Shown here: positions 1-6,410 of the stretch, piece by piece
Layout: every line of letters starts with the position of its first letter
Position numbering within the stretch: position 1 is the stretch's first letter
Assembly: GCA_964584325.1 (NCBI GenBank)
Contig: CAZOZP010000094.1
Location: 1 to 9,133, forward strand
Source of the DNA: CAZOZP01 sp964584325
Lineage (GTDB): Bacteria > Bacteroidota > Ignavibacteria > Ignavibacteriales > Melioribacteraceae
Length of the DNA stretch: 9,133 nucleotides
Direction: 5' to 3'
Program-made: the position numbers and the translations under genes
The notes under the pieces: model-generated
Told to the model about the DNA's origin: nothing
Databases searched by the model: none
What the model saw: only the letters and a program-made list of their open reading frames with translations

Positions 1-1119
1 GATGATAGTGATGAGATTGTTTATTTTATAAGGCAGGACTCATCACACTATTCAATTGATTATTGTCTTTTTGCACTGGAGAATGAATCAGACTTAGATT
101 TAAGATATATTATAATCAATGCATTAGGAAATTTGGAACTTAATGAAAGCGAACTTCTGAGATTCGAAACACTGCTTCAGAGAAATGTTGTTTATTCTAA
201 CGATCAAAGCGAAGTCTCAAAATCAATGAAAGAGTTGCTTAAATTAAAACCAACAATATATAATTATTATTTAATGGTAGAAAGAGCAAAAAAGGAAGAG
301 CCTGACAGTTTAATAAATGTGGTAAAAGAAAATCACGACGTACTGTATTTCACTCTTCCCCGACCGTCGAACGAAACGAATTTGCTTACCCTGATTGACA
401 GCCTGGGAAATTCGATTAAAGAATGCAGGAAATATGAATGGATAAAAGGTGATTTACTTTTTCAAAAGCTAAATGAAGGTGTACTAAACTTAAGGAATAG
501 CTATATAAATAATGAATTGGATAAAACCGGAATTGAGATAGCGGGAATAATTAGAGAAATAAACGAGAATTACGATACGCTCGGACTTGAAAAAACGGTT
601 TACGCAAATCATATAGCAAGAAAGTTCGCGGGGCAGTTGGCAAGCTACATCTCAGAACGCCTGCCGAAACCTGAGATAACCAACCTATCCCTCAACCCGG
701 GCTTTGAAGACGGAACAAGAAGCTACTGGTACGCAAGCAATACTTACGGCAATGCGGAATTCAGTTTTGAAGTAACGAATGAAAGTCCTATAGCGGGAAG
801 TTATTCCGGAAAGTTCAGCATAACAAAGGCAGGCACTTCAAATAACCGTCCGATGTTTTACTTTAAGATTAAGGAAAAGTTTGTTCCGGGTAATAAATAC
901 ACATACCACTTCAAGACAAAAGTAATAAGCGGGGTGCCGAAGATAATGTATCTGAATTACGGTGCGGGACTAAAGCTTTTCGGCAATACACTTTCAGGTG
1001 TGCAGATTTGGGAGTATGAGATAACCGCGACTGCGAATCTCGAATATATCTATTTCTATATGGACGGTAAAAGCGAAGGCGTAATGCTGATAGATGATTT
1101 TGAAATAATCAAACCGTAA
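1..1119 (+). CDS. 5'-truncated protein with C-terminal CBM4/9-like carbohydrate-binding module
   Basis: The frame is open from the first base of the window to a TAA at 1117-1119, so the true start lies off the left edge. The TTG at 133 is merely the first possible start codon inside the window and has no ribosome-binding site. About 372 residues are visible. The first ~225 are charged, probably alpha-helical and mostly featureless; the segment around nt 90-200 has a faint HEAT-like look, which is inference only. From about nt 676 to the end there is a beta-rich module that opens with NPGFEDG followed by aromatic residues (SYWY) and ends with MLIDDFEIIKP. This 'NxGFE...W...DDF' layout is typical of CBM4/9-like jelly-roll domains that bind polysaccharide, usually at the end of exported enzymes. 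No catalytic domain, transmembrane segment or type IX sorting domain is visible. The second half is less AT-rich than the first, consistent with a modular fusion. The overall function is unknown. Confidence 0.75.
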   Translation, partial: DDSDEIVYFIRQDSSHYSIDYCLFALENESDLDLRYIIINALGNLELNESELLRFETLLQRNVVYSNDQSEVSKSMKELLKLKPTIYNYYLMVERAKKEEPDSLINVVKENHDVLYFTLPRPSNETNLLTLIDSLGNSIKECRKYEWIKGDLLFQKLNEGVLNLRNSYINNELDKTGIEIAGIIREINENYDTLGLEKTVYANHIARKFAGQLASYISERLPKPEITNLSLNPGFEDGTRSYWYASNTYGNAEFSFEVTNESPIAGSYSGKFSITKAGTSNNRPMFYFKIKEKFVPGNKYTYHFKTKVISGVPKIMYLNYGAGLKLFGNTLSGVQIWEYEITATANLEYIYFYMDGKSEGVMLIDDFEIIKP

Positions 1120-1128
1120 CAAAGTGTA

Positions 1129-1168
1129 GAGACGTTGCACGGCAACGTCTCAGCCCTTTTTAATTTTA
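1129..1168 (+). terminator. Perfect 10-bp hairpin downstream of the left-edge gene, possible terminator
   Basis: GAGACGTTGC (1129-1138) and GCAACGTCTC (1142-1151) form a perfect 10-bp stem with a 3-nt loop, starting 10 bp after the stop codon of the left-edge gene. A run of five T follows at 1157-1161 and another of four at 1164-1167. The 5-nt gap between stem and T-run is longer than in a textbook intrinsic terminator. From memory, 'GTAGAGACGTTGC...GCAACGTCTC' also matches a palindromic repeat dispersed in many Bacteroidetes and cyanobacterial genomes, so it may be a mobile palindrome that happens to serve as a terminator. Confidence 0.45.
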
Positions 1169-1175
1169 TACCATC

Positions 1176-1546
1176 CCGGTGCCTTAAGGTATTCGAATGC
1201 AAATAAGAATAATCTGAACTCTGATTTTTGTGATTAAATGATTAACAGGATTAAAGACCATAATTCCGCGTAAAACAAATAATCACCGCCGTTAAGAATC
1301 GTGATGCGTGAAGATACGGTCGCTTAAGCCTGTCGAAGCCCCGGGAAGGCATTCATTCCTCCGTGGCACTCTGTGTCCCCCTCCCGAAAATTCGGCAGAT
1401 ACTTGAAAGCAGCAAGCTATCAGCATCTTAAGATGCGACATCTAATATGAAAGACAAAAACTGCCTCTAACATAAACATCCTCTCCGTGTTTTCCGGGCT
1501 CTCTGTGGTGAATTCTTATTAAGTAGTTATAAACCCCGATTCAGAC
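1176..1546. repeat. Gene-free stretch with decayed dispersed intergenic repeats
   Basis: I see no credible gene here. Several segments resemble short repeats that recur between genes in environmental Bacteroidota/Chlorobiota genomes (recognised from memory, not searched). 1211-1252 contains 'GTGATTAAATGATTAACAGG'. 1318-1340 contains 'CTTAAGCCTGTCGAAGCC', like the 'GCTGAGCCTGTCGAAGC' element. 1357-1380 and 1480-1512 are two diverged versions of a 'CTCCGTG...CTCTGTGGTGAA' element. GCATCTTAAGATGC at 1423-1436 is a perfect 14-bp palindrome. The stretch reads as a graveyard of such elements, and none is intact. Confidence 0.35.
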
Positions 1547-1649
1547 AATGTCAGTGTAATTGGAAATGCCATCGGAAAACTTCACAATGTGATGTGTTCA
1601 CTTCACAATACACTGTGATCCTGCCACAATGTCATAAAATTATTTCGCA

Positions 1650-2096
1650 ATGAACCGGACGCACTTGGAAATGCCATCGGAAAACTTCGCGATGAGAAGT
1701 GTTCACTCAAGAATGCCATCGGAAAACTTCACAATGCAATCTAACAACTTCATAATGCCCAGTGACTCTGCCACATTGTCAACTAATCACTCAATAATGC
1801 CATCGAACAACTTCACAATGAGATGTGTTCACAAAGAAATGTCATCGAACAACTTCACAATGCCATCGACCGATACAATAATGACCTGTAACTCTGCCAC
1901 ATTGTCAACTAATCACTCAATAATGCCATCGAACAACTTCACAATGAGATGTGTTCACAAAGAAATGTCATCGAACAACTTCACAATGCCATCGACCGAT
2001 ACAATAATGACCTGTAACTCTGCCACATTGTCAACTAATCGCTCAATAATGCCATCGAACAACTTCGCAATGAGATCTGTTCACAAAAAAATGTAA
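1650..2096 (+). CDS. Doubtful open frame made entirely of the 21-bp array (heptapeptide repeats)
   Basis: This 148-codon frame lies wholly inside the tandem array. Because 21 bp equals seven codons, it reads as heptads such as MPSNNFT, MRCVHKE, MSSNNFT, MPSTDTI, MTCNSAT and LSTNHSI. Against a real gene: there is no ribosome-binding site before the ATG at 1650; the array starts about 85 bp earlier with the same frame closed by stops (ATG-TGA in the 1586 unit, ATG-TCA-TAA in the 1628 unit); the start and stop codons are both just array units; and there is no signal peptide or hydrophobic core. In its favour, 21 successive units have no stop in this frame although the other forward frames are closed inside the 126-bp block. 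I regard it as probably non-coding. Confidence 0.15.
   Translation: MNRTHLEMPSENFAMRSVHSRMPSENFTMQSNNFIMPSDSATLSTNHSIMPSNNFTMRCVHKEMSSNNFTMPSTDTIMTCNSATLSTNHSIMPSNNFTMRCVHKEMSSNNFTMPSTDTIMTCNSATLSTNRSIMPSNNFAMRSVHKKM
1796..2047. repeat. Two tandem 126-bp higher-order repeats inside the 21-bp array
   Basis: Six different 21-bp units make a 126-bp block at 1796-1921, which is repeated at 1922-2047. By eye the two copies differ at a single base (the last unit has AATCACTCAAT in the first copy and AATCGCTCAAT in the second). Units five and six of the block also precede it at 1754-1795, diverged and identical respectively. Units one to three follow it at 2048-2110 with increasing divergence. The near-identity shows that the last event was a recent six-unit duplication within an older, diverged array, as expected from slippage or unequal recombination. 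Confidence 0.93.
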
Positions 2097-2203
2097 TCGA
2101 AAAACACTCTGTTACCTTGCCACACCGTTACTTCGTCACCTTCTCTCACTCTTTCACCCAATTGCTCTGAAACTAAAACAGCGTTTAAGGTGCTGAATAA
2201 ATA

Positions 2204-2914
2204 TCATTTAGTAAAAAGACTCAGGTCAATTTCTATTGCTTCTTCCGAGAAGAAAGCCTCACCAAAATCGCGGCCAATCTTAAAACCGAAATATCTTGCG
2301 CGGGCTTCAATAAATTTAACGAATCGCGGTTGACTGATAAATGTTTCTGGTTCGCCTGAATCAGGATTATGAAACTGCGTTGAATAAGCGTAAACAGATT
2401 CCATCTTTTTTTCAAAGAAACCGGTTATATCTACAATAAAGGAAGGCATAAACTCATAAGTCTGCATATAATAAAAGAGTCTGTTAGGTCTGTATGGCTC
2501 AAGAATCCTTCCGTCTTTATCGGATACAAATTTGTGAGCACCGGAAAAGAACATAGCTGATTTCACAGCGGCTGAGAGTGCAATATGATCCGGATGTCTG
2601 TCATTTTTATACGGAGCAAAAATAACGGAAGGTTTATGCGTGCGGATAACCTCAACGAGCTTCGATATAAGTTCATCATCCGGCTTAAGTTTACCGTCAG
2701 GAAATCCCAGATTGTCACGGAAAGAAATTCCAAGTACGGAAGAAGCCTTTTCGGATTCCATGGCTCTTGTTTCCTTTGTTCCGCGCGATCCCATTTCACC
2801 GGCTGTAACATCAATAATTCCAACAGTATTTCCACCGGAAGATAATTTTGCTATAGTTCCCCCCATAGAAAGTTCCGCATCATCAGGGTGAGCGGCGAAA
2901 ATAAGATAATCCAT
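2204..2914 (-). CDS. bshB1: Bacillithiol biosynthesis deacetylase BshB1 (LmbE/PIG-L family)
   Basis: BshB removes the acetyl group from GlcNAc-malate to give GlcN-malate, the second step of bacillithiol synthesis, in the cytoplasm. The 236-residue product has the usual family length. It begins MDYLIFAAHPDDAE: H9 and D12 are the expected zinc ligands and D11 the expected catalytic base. The second motif, RHPDH at 106-110, supplies the third zinc ligand, H110. The region around SGEPETFISQP (186-196) and the tail GRDFGEAFFSEE are typical of BshB1 rather than of other LmbE proteins. The start is supported by AGGAG four bases upstream of the ATG. The gene stands alone, convergent with the left-edge gene and divergent from the DUF4954 operon, and bshA and bshC are not in the window. 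In Chlorobiota the thiol can be N-methylated, but nothing here tests that. A weak CAGC/GCTG hairpin plus TTTTAGT (2172-2195, minus strand) could terminate it. Confidence 0.93.
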   Translation of the reverse strand: MDYLIFAAHPDDAELSMGGTIAKLSSGGNTVGIIDVTAGEMGSRGTKETRAMESEKASSVLGISFRDNLGFPDGKLKPDDELISKLVEVIRTHKPSVIFAPYKNDRHPDHIALSAAVKSAMFFSGAHKFVSDKDGRILEPYRPNRLFYYMQTYEFMPSFIVDITGFFEKKMESVYAYSTQFHNPDSGEPETFISQPRFVKFIEARARYFGFKIGRDFGEAFFSEEAIEIDLSLFTK

Positions 2915-3157
2915 TTTTCTCCTAATTCTTTATAGTAAATTAAGAATATTAATCACAAGGATTCAATTATAAAAAATTTTTATTGCATTGCTTTATCCTG
3001 CTGTTTAATTTTGTTTTTATAATGATGTCATATTTCATTAGGGCTCCTTAATCAAATTATTCTATAAGGATGTGAAAACTTGAGACTGTAAAACTGCAAG
3101 ACAGAAAAATATCCGGTATGTCCACCGGTTAATAATCATATTATAAAGGGTATTAAT
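2915..3157. promoter_or_regulatory. Divergent intergenic region between bshB1 and the DUF4954 operon
   Basis: These 243 AT-rich bases must hold the promoters for both directions. On the plus strand there is a perfect TATAAT at 3018-3023, but no good -35 box at normal spacing. A short inverted repeat, CCGGT-ATGTCC-ACCGG (3113-3128), sits 30 bp before the DUF4954 start and could be an operator or an mRNA hairpin. The only clear translation signals are AGGAG before bshB1 (2919-2923, minus strand) and AAAGGG (3145-3150) before DUF4954. The promoter assignment is tentative. Confidence 0.3.
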
Positions 3158-5365
3158 TTGGATACTGTATCAATCTTATCTTCAGACTCGCTTGGGAAGA
3201 ATTTTATTCCTGATGAATTCATTAAAAAAGGGGAAGACGAGTATTATTATCGTAATCAGCAGCTTCCCAGAACGGATATCAAATGGCGTAACCTAAAATC
3301 ATACGAAGTCGAGGGCCTGGTTAAAAACAATAACACCGCCGAAAACTGGGATGAGATTCTGGTTACCGATGAGTTCGATACAAGGCAGATTAAGAATAAT
3401 GATTTCTATGGACTTGTGCGGATAGGTAGTGTGCGGAAAGCTATACTGGAACATCATGGCCAGAGGCTTCCAGTTGGAATAACTGATAGCGTTGTGATTG
3501 CCTGCGATATAGGTGATGATGTGGCAATTCACAATGTTCCCTACCTTGCCCATTATATTATAGGCAACAGATGCATTCTGACAAATATAGATGAAATTCA
3601 TGTTTCAAACCACGCCAAGTTTGGTAACGGAATTGTTAAGGAAGGCGAACCTGAATCAGTAAGAGTCTGGCTCGACATTATGAATGAAACAGGGGCACGG
3701 AAAATTCTTCCTTCAGATAAAATAATTACTGCTGATGCATATCTCTGGGCAAAGTACAGAGACGACTCAGCACTTCAGGAGAAATTGAAGGAAATAACAC
3801 AGAATAGTTACAATAATCACAGAGGATTTTACGGTACTATCGGCGAGCAGACAGTAATAAAAAACTCCAGAATTATTAAAGATGTGAAAATTGGTTCCAA
3901 CTGTTATATTAAAGGTGCCAACAAACTAAAAAATCTTACAATACAGTCAACTAAAGATGAACCAACTCAGATAGGAGAAGGTGTAGAACTGGTAAACGGA
4001 ATAATCGGATTCGGCTGCAAAGTATTCTATGGTTGTAAGGCAGTCAGATTTATTTTAGGAAATAATTCCAATCTCAAGTACGGAGCAAGGCTGATTAACT
4101 CTTTTTTAGGTGACAATTCAACAATTTCTTGCTGCGAAGTGCTAAACAACCTGATTTTCCCTTCACATGAACAACACCACAACAATTCTTTTCTGATTTC
4201 ATCAGTTATTTTCGGACAAAGCAATATGGCAGCCGGTTGTACTATCGGATCAAACCATAACAGCCGTGCTAACGACAGTGAACTAGTGGCAGGAAGAGGA
4301 TTCTGGCCGGGTCTCTGTTCAAGCGTTAAGCATTCGTGCAAGTTCGCATCCTTTGTTCTTTTAGCCAAGGCAGATTATCCTGCCGAGCTTAACATACCTC
4401 TGCCATTTTCTCTTCTTAATATTAATGTTTCGAGAGATACTCTTGAAGTTTTTCCGGCTTATTGGTGGTTGCATAATATGTTTGCTCTGGAAAGAAACAC
4501 ATCCAAGTTCTTATCAAGAGATAAAAGGAAGCAGAAGATACAGAATATTGAATACGACAGCCTTGCACCGGATACAATTGAAGAAATCATTACTTCTCTG
4601 AGTCTTCTAAGGATCTGGACAGCAAGGGCAGTCCTGGGGATGGAAAATGCTCTTACCGGTTCAGAAAGTTCTGAACAGCTCGAGGCTTTGGGAAAGATAA
4701 TAATAGAACAGGACCCGGACAGAATGAACGGTGTTGAGGTTTTAGGCGAAAAAATGGAAAAATCCAAAAGACCGGTTGTTATTCTGAAAGTTAAAAAGGC
4801 TTATGCAGCGTATAAAGATATGATGCACATCTATGCAGTAAGAAATCTTGCAGACTATCTTGAGGCAGAGCCGGATAAAAATTTCAACTCACTCAAGACA
4901 GAACTTAAAGGCGCGAGGATTACACAATGGGTGAATTTGGGCGGACAGCTTATTCCTGAAAATTCAGTTGATTCATTAAGAAATGATATTGGAACCGGCA
5001 AGCTGAATACCTGGGAAGATATTCATTCAAGATACAACGAATTATGGAGTTCTTATAAAAAAGAAAAGCAGAGCCATTCATATTCAGTTCTCTGTTATCT
5101 GTATGAAACAAATGAACTTACCAAAGAGCAATGGTTGAACGCTCTTAATAAAAGTCTTCGCATTCAGGAATATATATGCGAACAAGTATATGATTCCCGA
5201 AAGAAAGATTATGATAATCCGTACAGACAGGCAACCTTCAGAAATGAAAAGGAAATGACAGCTACTATCGGCGATATCGAAAAGAATAGTTTTGTTCTTC
5301 AGGTAAGAAGAGAAACTGAAGAGTTCCGTGATAAAATTGAAAAAATAATTAAAAGAGAAAATTAA
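3158..5365 (+). CDS. DUF4954-family protein with left-handed beta-helix (hexapeptide) core
   Basis: This 735-residue protein matches, from memory, the large DUF4954 family of Bacteroidetes and Spirochaetes, whose biochemical role is unknown and which is sometimes labelled UDP-GlcNAc-pyrophosphorylase-like. Visible parts: an N-terminal ~80 residues; a long stretch (~83-420) of irregular hexapeptide-type turns (for example VKIGSNCYIKG and GIIGFGCKVFYGC) predicting a left-handed beta-helix; a highly characteristic block HEQHHNNSF (337-345), then GCTIGSNHNSR (360-370) and GRGFWPG (379-385); then ADYPAELNIPLPFSLL (405-420) and FPAYWWLHNMFALERN (432-447); and a C-terminal helical, charged domain (~440-735). 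There is no signal peptide, so it is probably cytoplasmic. The start is TTG, chosen because AAAGGG lies seven bases upstream and no ATG or GTG start occurs between the upstream stop (3089) and it. It leads the operon and ends 14 bp before the SIS gene. The His-rich block could bind metal or substrate (inference). Confidence 0.88.
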   Translation: MDTVSILSSDSLGKNFIPDEFIKKGEDEYYYRNQQLPRTDIKWRNLKSYEVEGLVKNNNTAENWDEILVTDEFDTRQIKNNDFYGLVRIGSVRKAILEHHGQRLPVGITDSVVIACDIGDDVAIHNVPYLAHYIIGNRCILTNIDEIHVSNHAKFGNGIVKEGEPESVRVWLDIMNETGARKILPSDKIITADAYLWAKYRDDSALQEKLKEITQNSYNNHRGFYGTIGEQTVIKNSRIIKDVKIGSNCYIKGANKLKNLTIQSTKDEPTQIGEGVELVNGIIGFGCKVFYGCKAVRFILGNNSNLKYGARLINSFLGDNSTISCCEVLNNLIFPSHEQHHNNSFLISSVIFGQSNMAAGCTIGSNHNSRANDSELVAGRGFWPGLCSSVKHSCKFASFVLLAKADYPAELNIPLPFSLLNINVSRDTLEVFPAYWWLHNMFALERNTSKFLSRDKRKQKIQNIEYDSLAPDTIEEIITSLSLLRIWTARAVLGMENALTGSESSEQLEALGKIIIEQDPDRMNGVEVLGEKMEKSKRPVVILKVKKAYAAYKDMMHIYAVRNLADYLEAEPDKNFNSLKTELKGARITQWVNLGGQLIPENSVDSLRNDIGTGKLNTWEDIHSRYNELWSSYKKEKQSHSYSVLCYLYETNELTKEQWLNALNKSLRIQEYICEQVYDSRKKDYDNPYRQATFRNEKEMTATIGDIEKNSFVLQVRRETEEFRDKIEKIIKREN

Positions 5366-5379
5366 AACTTGAGGAAAAT

Positions 5380-6396
5380 ATGAATTTAACTGAAGAAAGA
5401 TATTCTAAATACGCGCTTGTTCGCGAAATGATGGACACGGTAGATGTAGTAAGAAAATTTGACCCGGCACGCTCCGGAAAACTAAAGGAAGAAATCTTAA
5501 CTGCCGGAAAGCTGTTTTTCACAGGTGAAGGATCCAGCAGAATTTTTCCGGCAAAGAACAGCATAAGAAAAAACTTGACTTGGGGATCAAATATTTCAGT
5601 TTTCACAGAAGGCTCAAGACAAGCGGCTCAATATGATCTTTCTGACTTCGCCGTTTTTTGTGCATCCAACTCCGGCAGAACAAAGGAAGTTGTTATTCTT
5701 GCAAAGAATCTGCTCGAAGCGGGTAACGAAAAAAGATATGCTCTTACCGCAAATTCCGATACACTCATAGAGAAAGTTTGTAAAGAAACTTTTGTTCTGA
5801 ATTGCGGATGGGAAAATGCAGTAGCTGCAACCAAAAGCGTTATAGAACAGGCATTGTTCTATGAATCTCTTTTAAGAAATATTTATGCTAATAACGAAAA
5901 AGGCTTTACCGACGGACTTCCGGAAAAAATCGAAAAAGCACTTACACTGGAAATAGACCCGAAGATAATAGAAATAGCAGCAGCGGCTCCTACAATATAT
6001 TTTGCAGGTTACAATGACGGAGTTGCCGAAGAACTGACATTAAAAACCAATGAAATTACCAGAAAGAAATCGGATTATCTTGAAGGAACTTATGCCGTTC
6101 ATGGGATTGAAGAAGTTATGGAAAGACAGGATATTGTATTCGTTATCGATCCTATAGAAGAAGAAATCGAGAAATTTGAAGAAGTTCTTCAAAAAGGCGT
6201 GGGATTAAAGGTTGTTGCAATTTCAACCCGCAAAACACCATTCCCGACAATAATTGTACCCGATGCAGGTGAATTGAATCCGTATGTGCTTCTTTGTGCA
6301 GGCTGGAATTTATTGGTAGAAATAGGAATTAAACTTGAAATAAATCTGGATAAACCCGAAAGGGCAAGGAAAGTGGGGAATGAATTTATCGGATAA
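5380..6396 (+). CDS. Double-SIS sugar-phosphate isomerase/deaminase, GlmS isomerase-half-like
   Basis: These 338 residues form two SIS domains (~40-165 and ~195-320) and correspond to the isomerase half of glucosamine-6-phosphate synthase without its glutaminase domain. Visible phosphosugar-binding motifs are GEGSS (49-53) and SNSGRT (96-101), followed by VAATKSV (148-154), close to the GlmS VASTK segment. EELTLKTNEI (217-226) and VHG (240-242) align with the GlmS active-site segments containing E481, K485, E488 and H504, giving E218, K222, E225 and H241. The C-terminus, LDKPERARKVGNE, resembles the GlmS DxPRNLAKSVTVE tail with K331 at the K603 position. Without a glutaminase domain it should use or release free ammonia, or act on another amine, as in NagB-II-, AgaS- or FrlB-type enzymes; the substrate is not predictable. 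It is cytoplasmic. GAGGAAAAT precedes the ATG. It sits 14 bp from both neighbours, hence co-transcription. Confidence 0.85.
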   Translation: MNLTEERYSKYALVREMMDTVDVVRKFDPARSGKLKEEILTAGKLFFTGEGSSRIFPAKNSIRKNLTWGSNISVFTEGSRQAAQYDLSDFAVFCASNSGRTKEVVILAKNLLEAGNEKRYALTANSDTLIEKVCKETFVLNCGWENAVAATKSVIEQALFYESLLRNIYANNEKGFTDGLPEKIEKALTLEIDPKIIEIAAAAPTIYFAGYNDGVAEELTLKTNEITRKKSDYLEGTYAVHGIEEVMERQDIVFVIDPIEEEIEKFEEVLQKGVGLKVVAISTRKTPFPTIIVPDAGELNPYVLLCAGWNLLVEIGIKLEINLDKPERARKVGNEFIG

Positions 6397-6410
6397 AAAT
6401 TGAGGGATTA

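Larger units (their letters stand above)
1565..2110. repeat. 26-unit tandem array with strict 21-bp period
   Basis: Cut from 1565 in steps of 21, the sequence gives exactly 26 units (546 bp) with no insertion or deletion. 24 of the 26 units begin with AAT, ATT or GAT followed by G. The commonest unit begins AATGCCATCG and ends CTTCAC or CTTCGC. Examples are units at 1565, 1670 and 1712 (GGAAAACTTC versions) and 1796, 1838, 1922, 1964 and 2048 (GAACAACTTC versions). Units alternate with diverged types such as AATGAGATGTGTTCAC and ATTGTCAACTAATCACTC. A fragment at 1547-1564 looks like one more unit missing 3 bp, and 2111-2170 has a similar CAC/CTC-rich texture but no clear unit. The array lies between convergent genes. 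It has no unique spacers between identical repeats, so it is not a CRISPR array. Its function is unknown. Confidence 0.93.

Noticed and set aside
1582..1618. CRP-like sites: TCACA-A-TGTGA (1582-1592) and TCACA-N6-TGTGA (1603-1618)
   Set aside because: The half-sites are in the reverse order of the CRP consensus (TGTGA-N6-TCACA). They arise from the array unit ending in CTTCACA, and lie between convergent genes with no promoter to control.
1565..2110. Possible CRISPR array
   Set aside because: The units abut without unique spacers, the repeat is 21 bp and variable, and no cas gene is present.
2172..2195. Intrinsic terminator for bshB1
   Set aside because: The stem is only four base pairs with a nine-base loop. 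It is mentioned under the gene but is too weak for a separate feature.
2585..2845. Plus-strand open frames inside bshB1 (also 2640-2891)
   Set aside because: bshB1 on the other strand carries complete zinc-site motifs over its whole length, and these frames show no protein features.
3299..3601. Minus-strand open frames overlapping DUF4954 (also 4027-4368 and 4459-4767)
   Set aside because: They lie inside a strongly supported gene, have no ribosome-binding site or recognisable domain, and look like antisense shadows.
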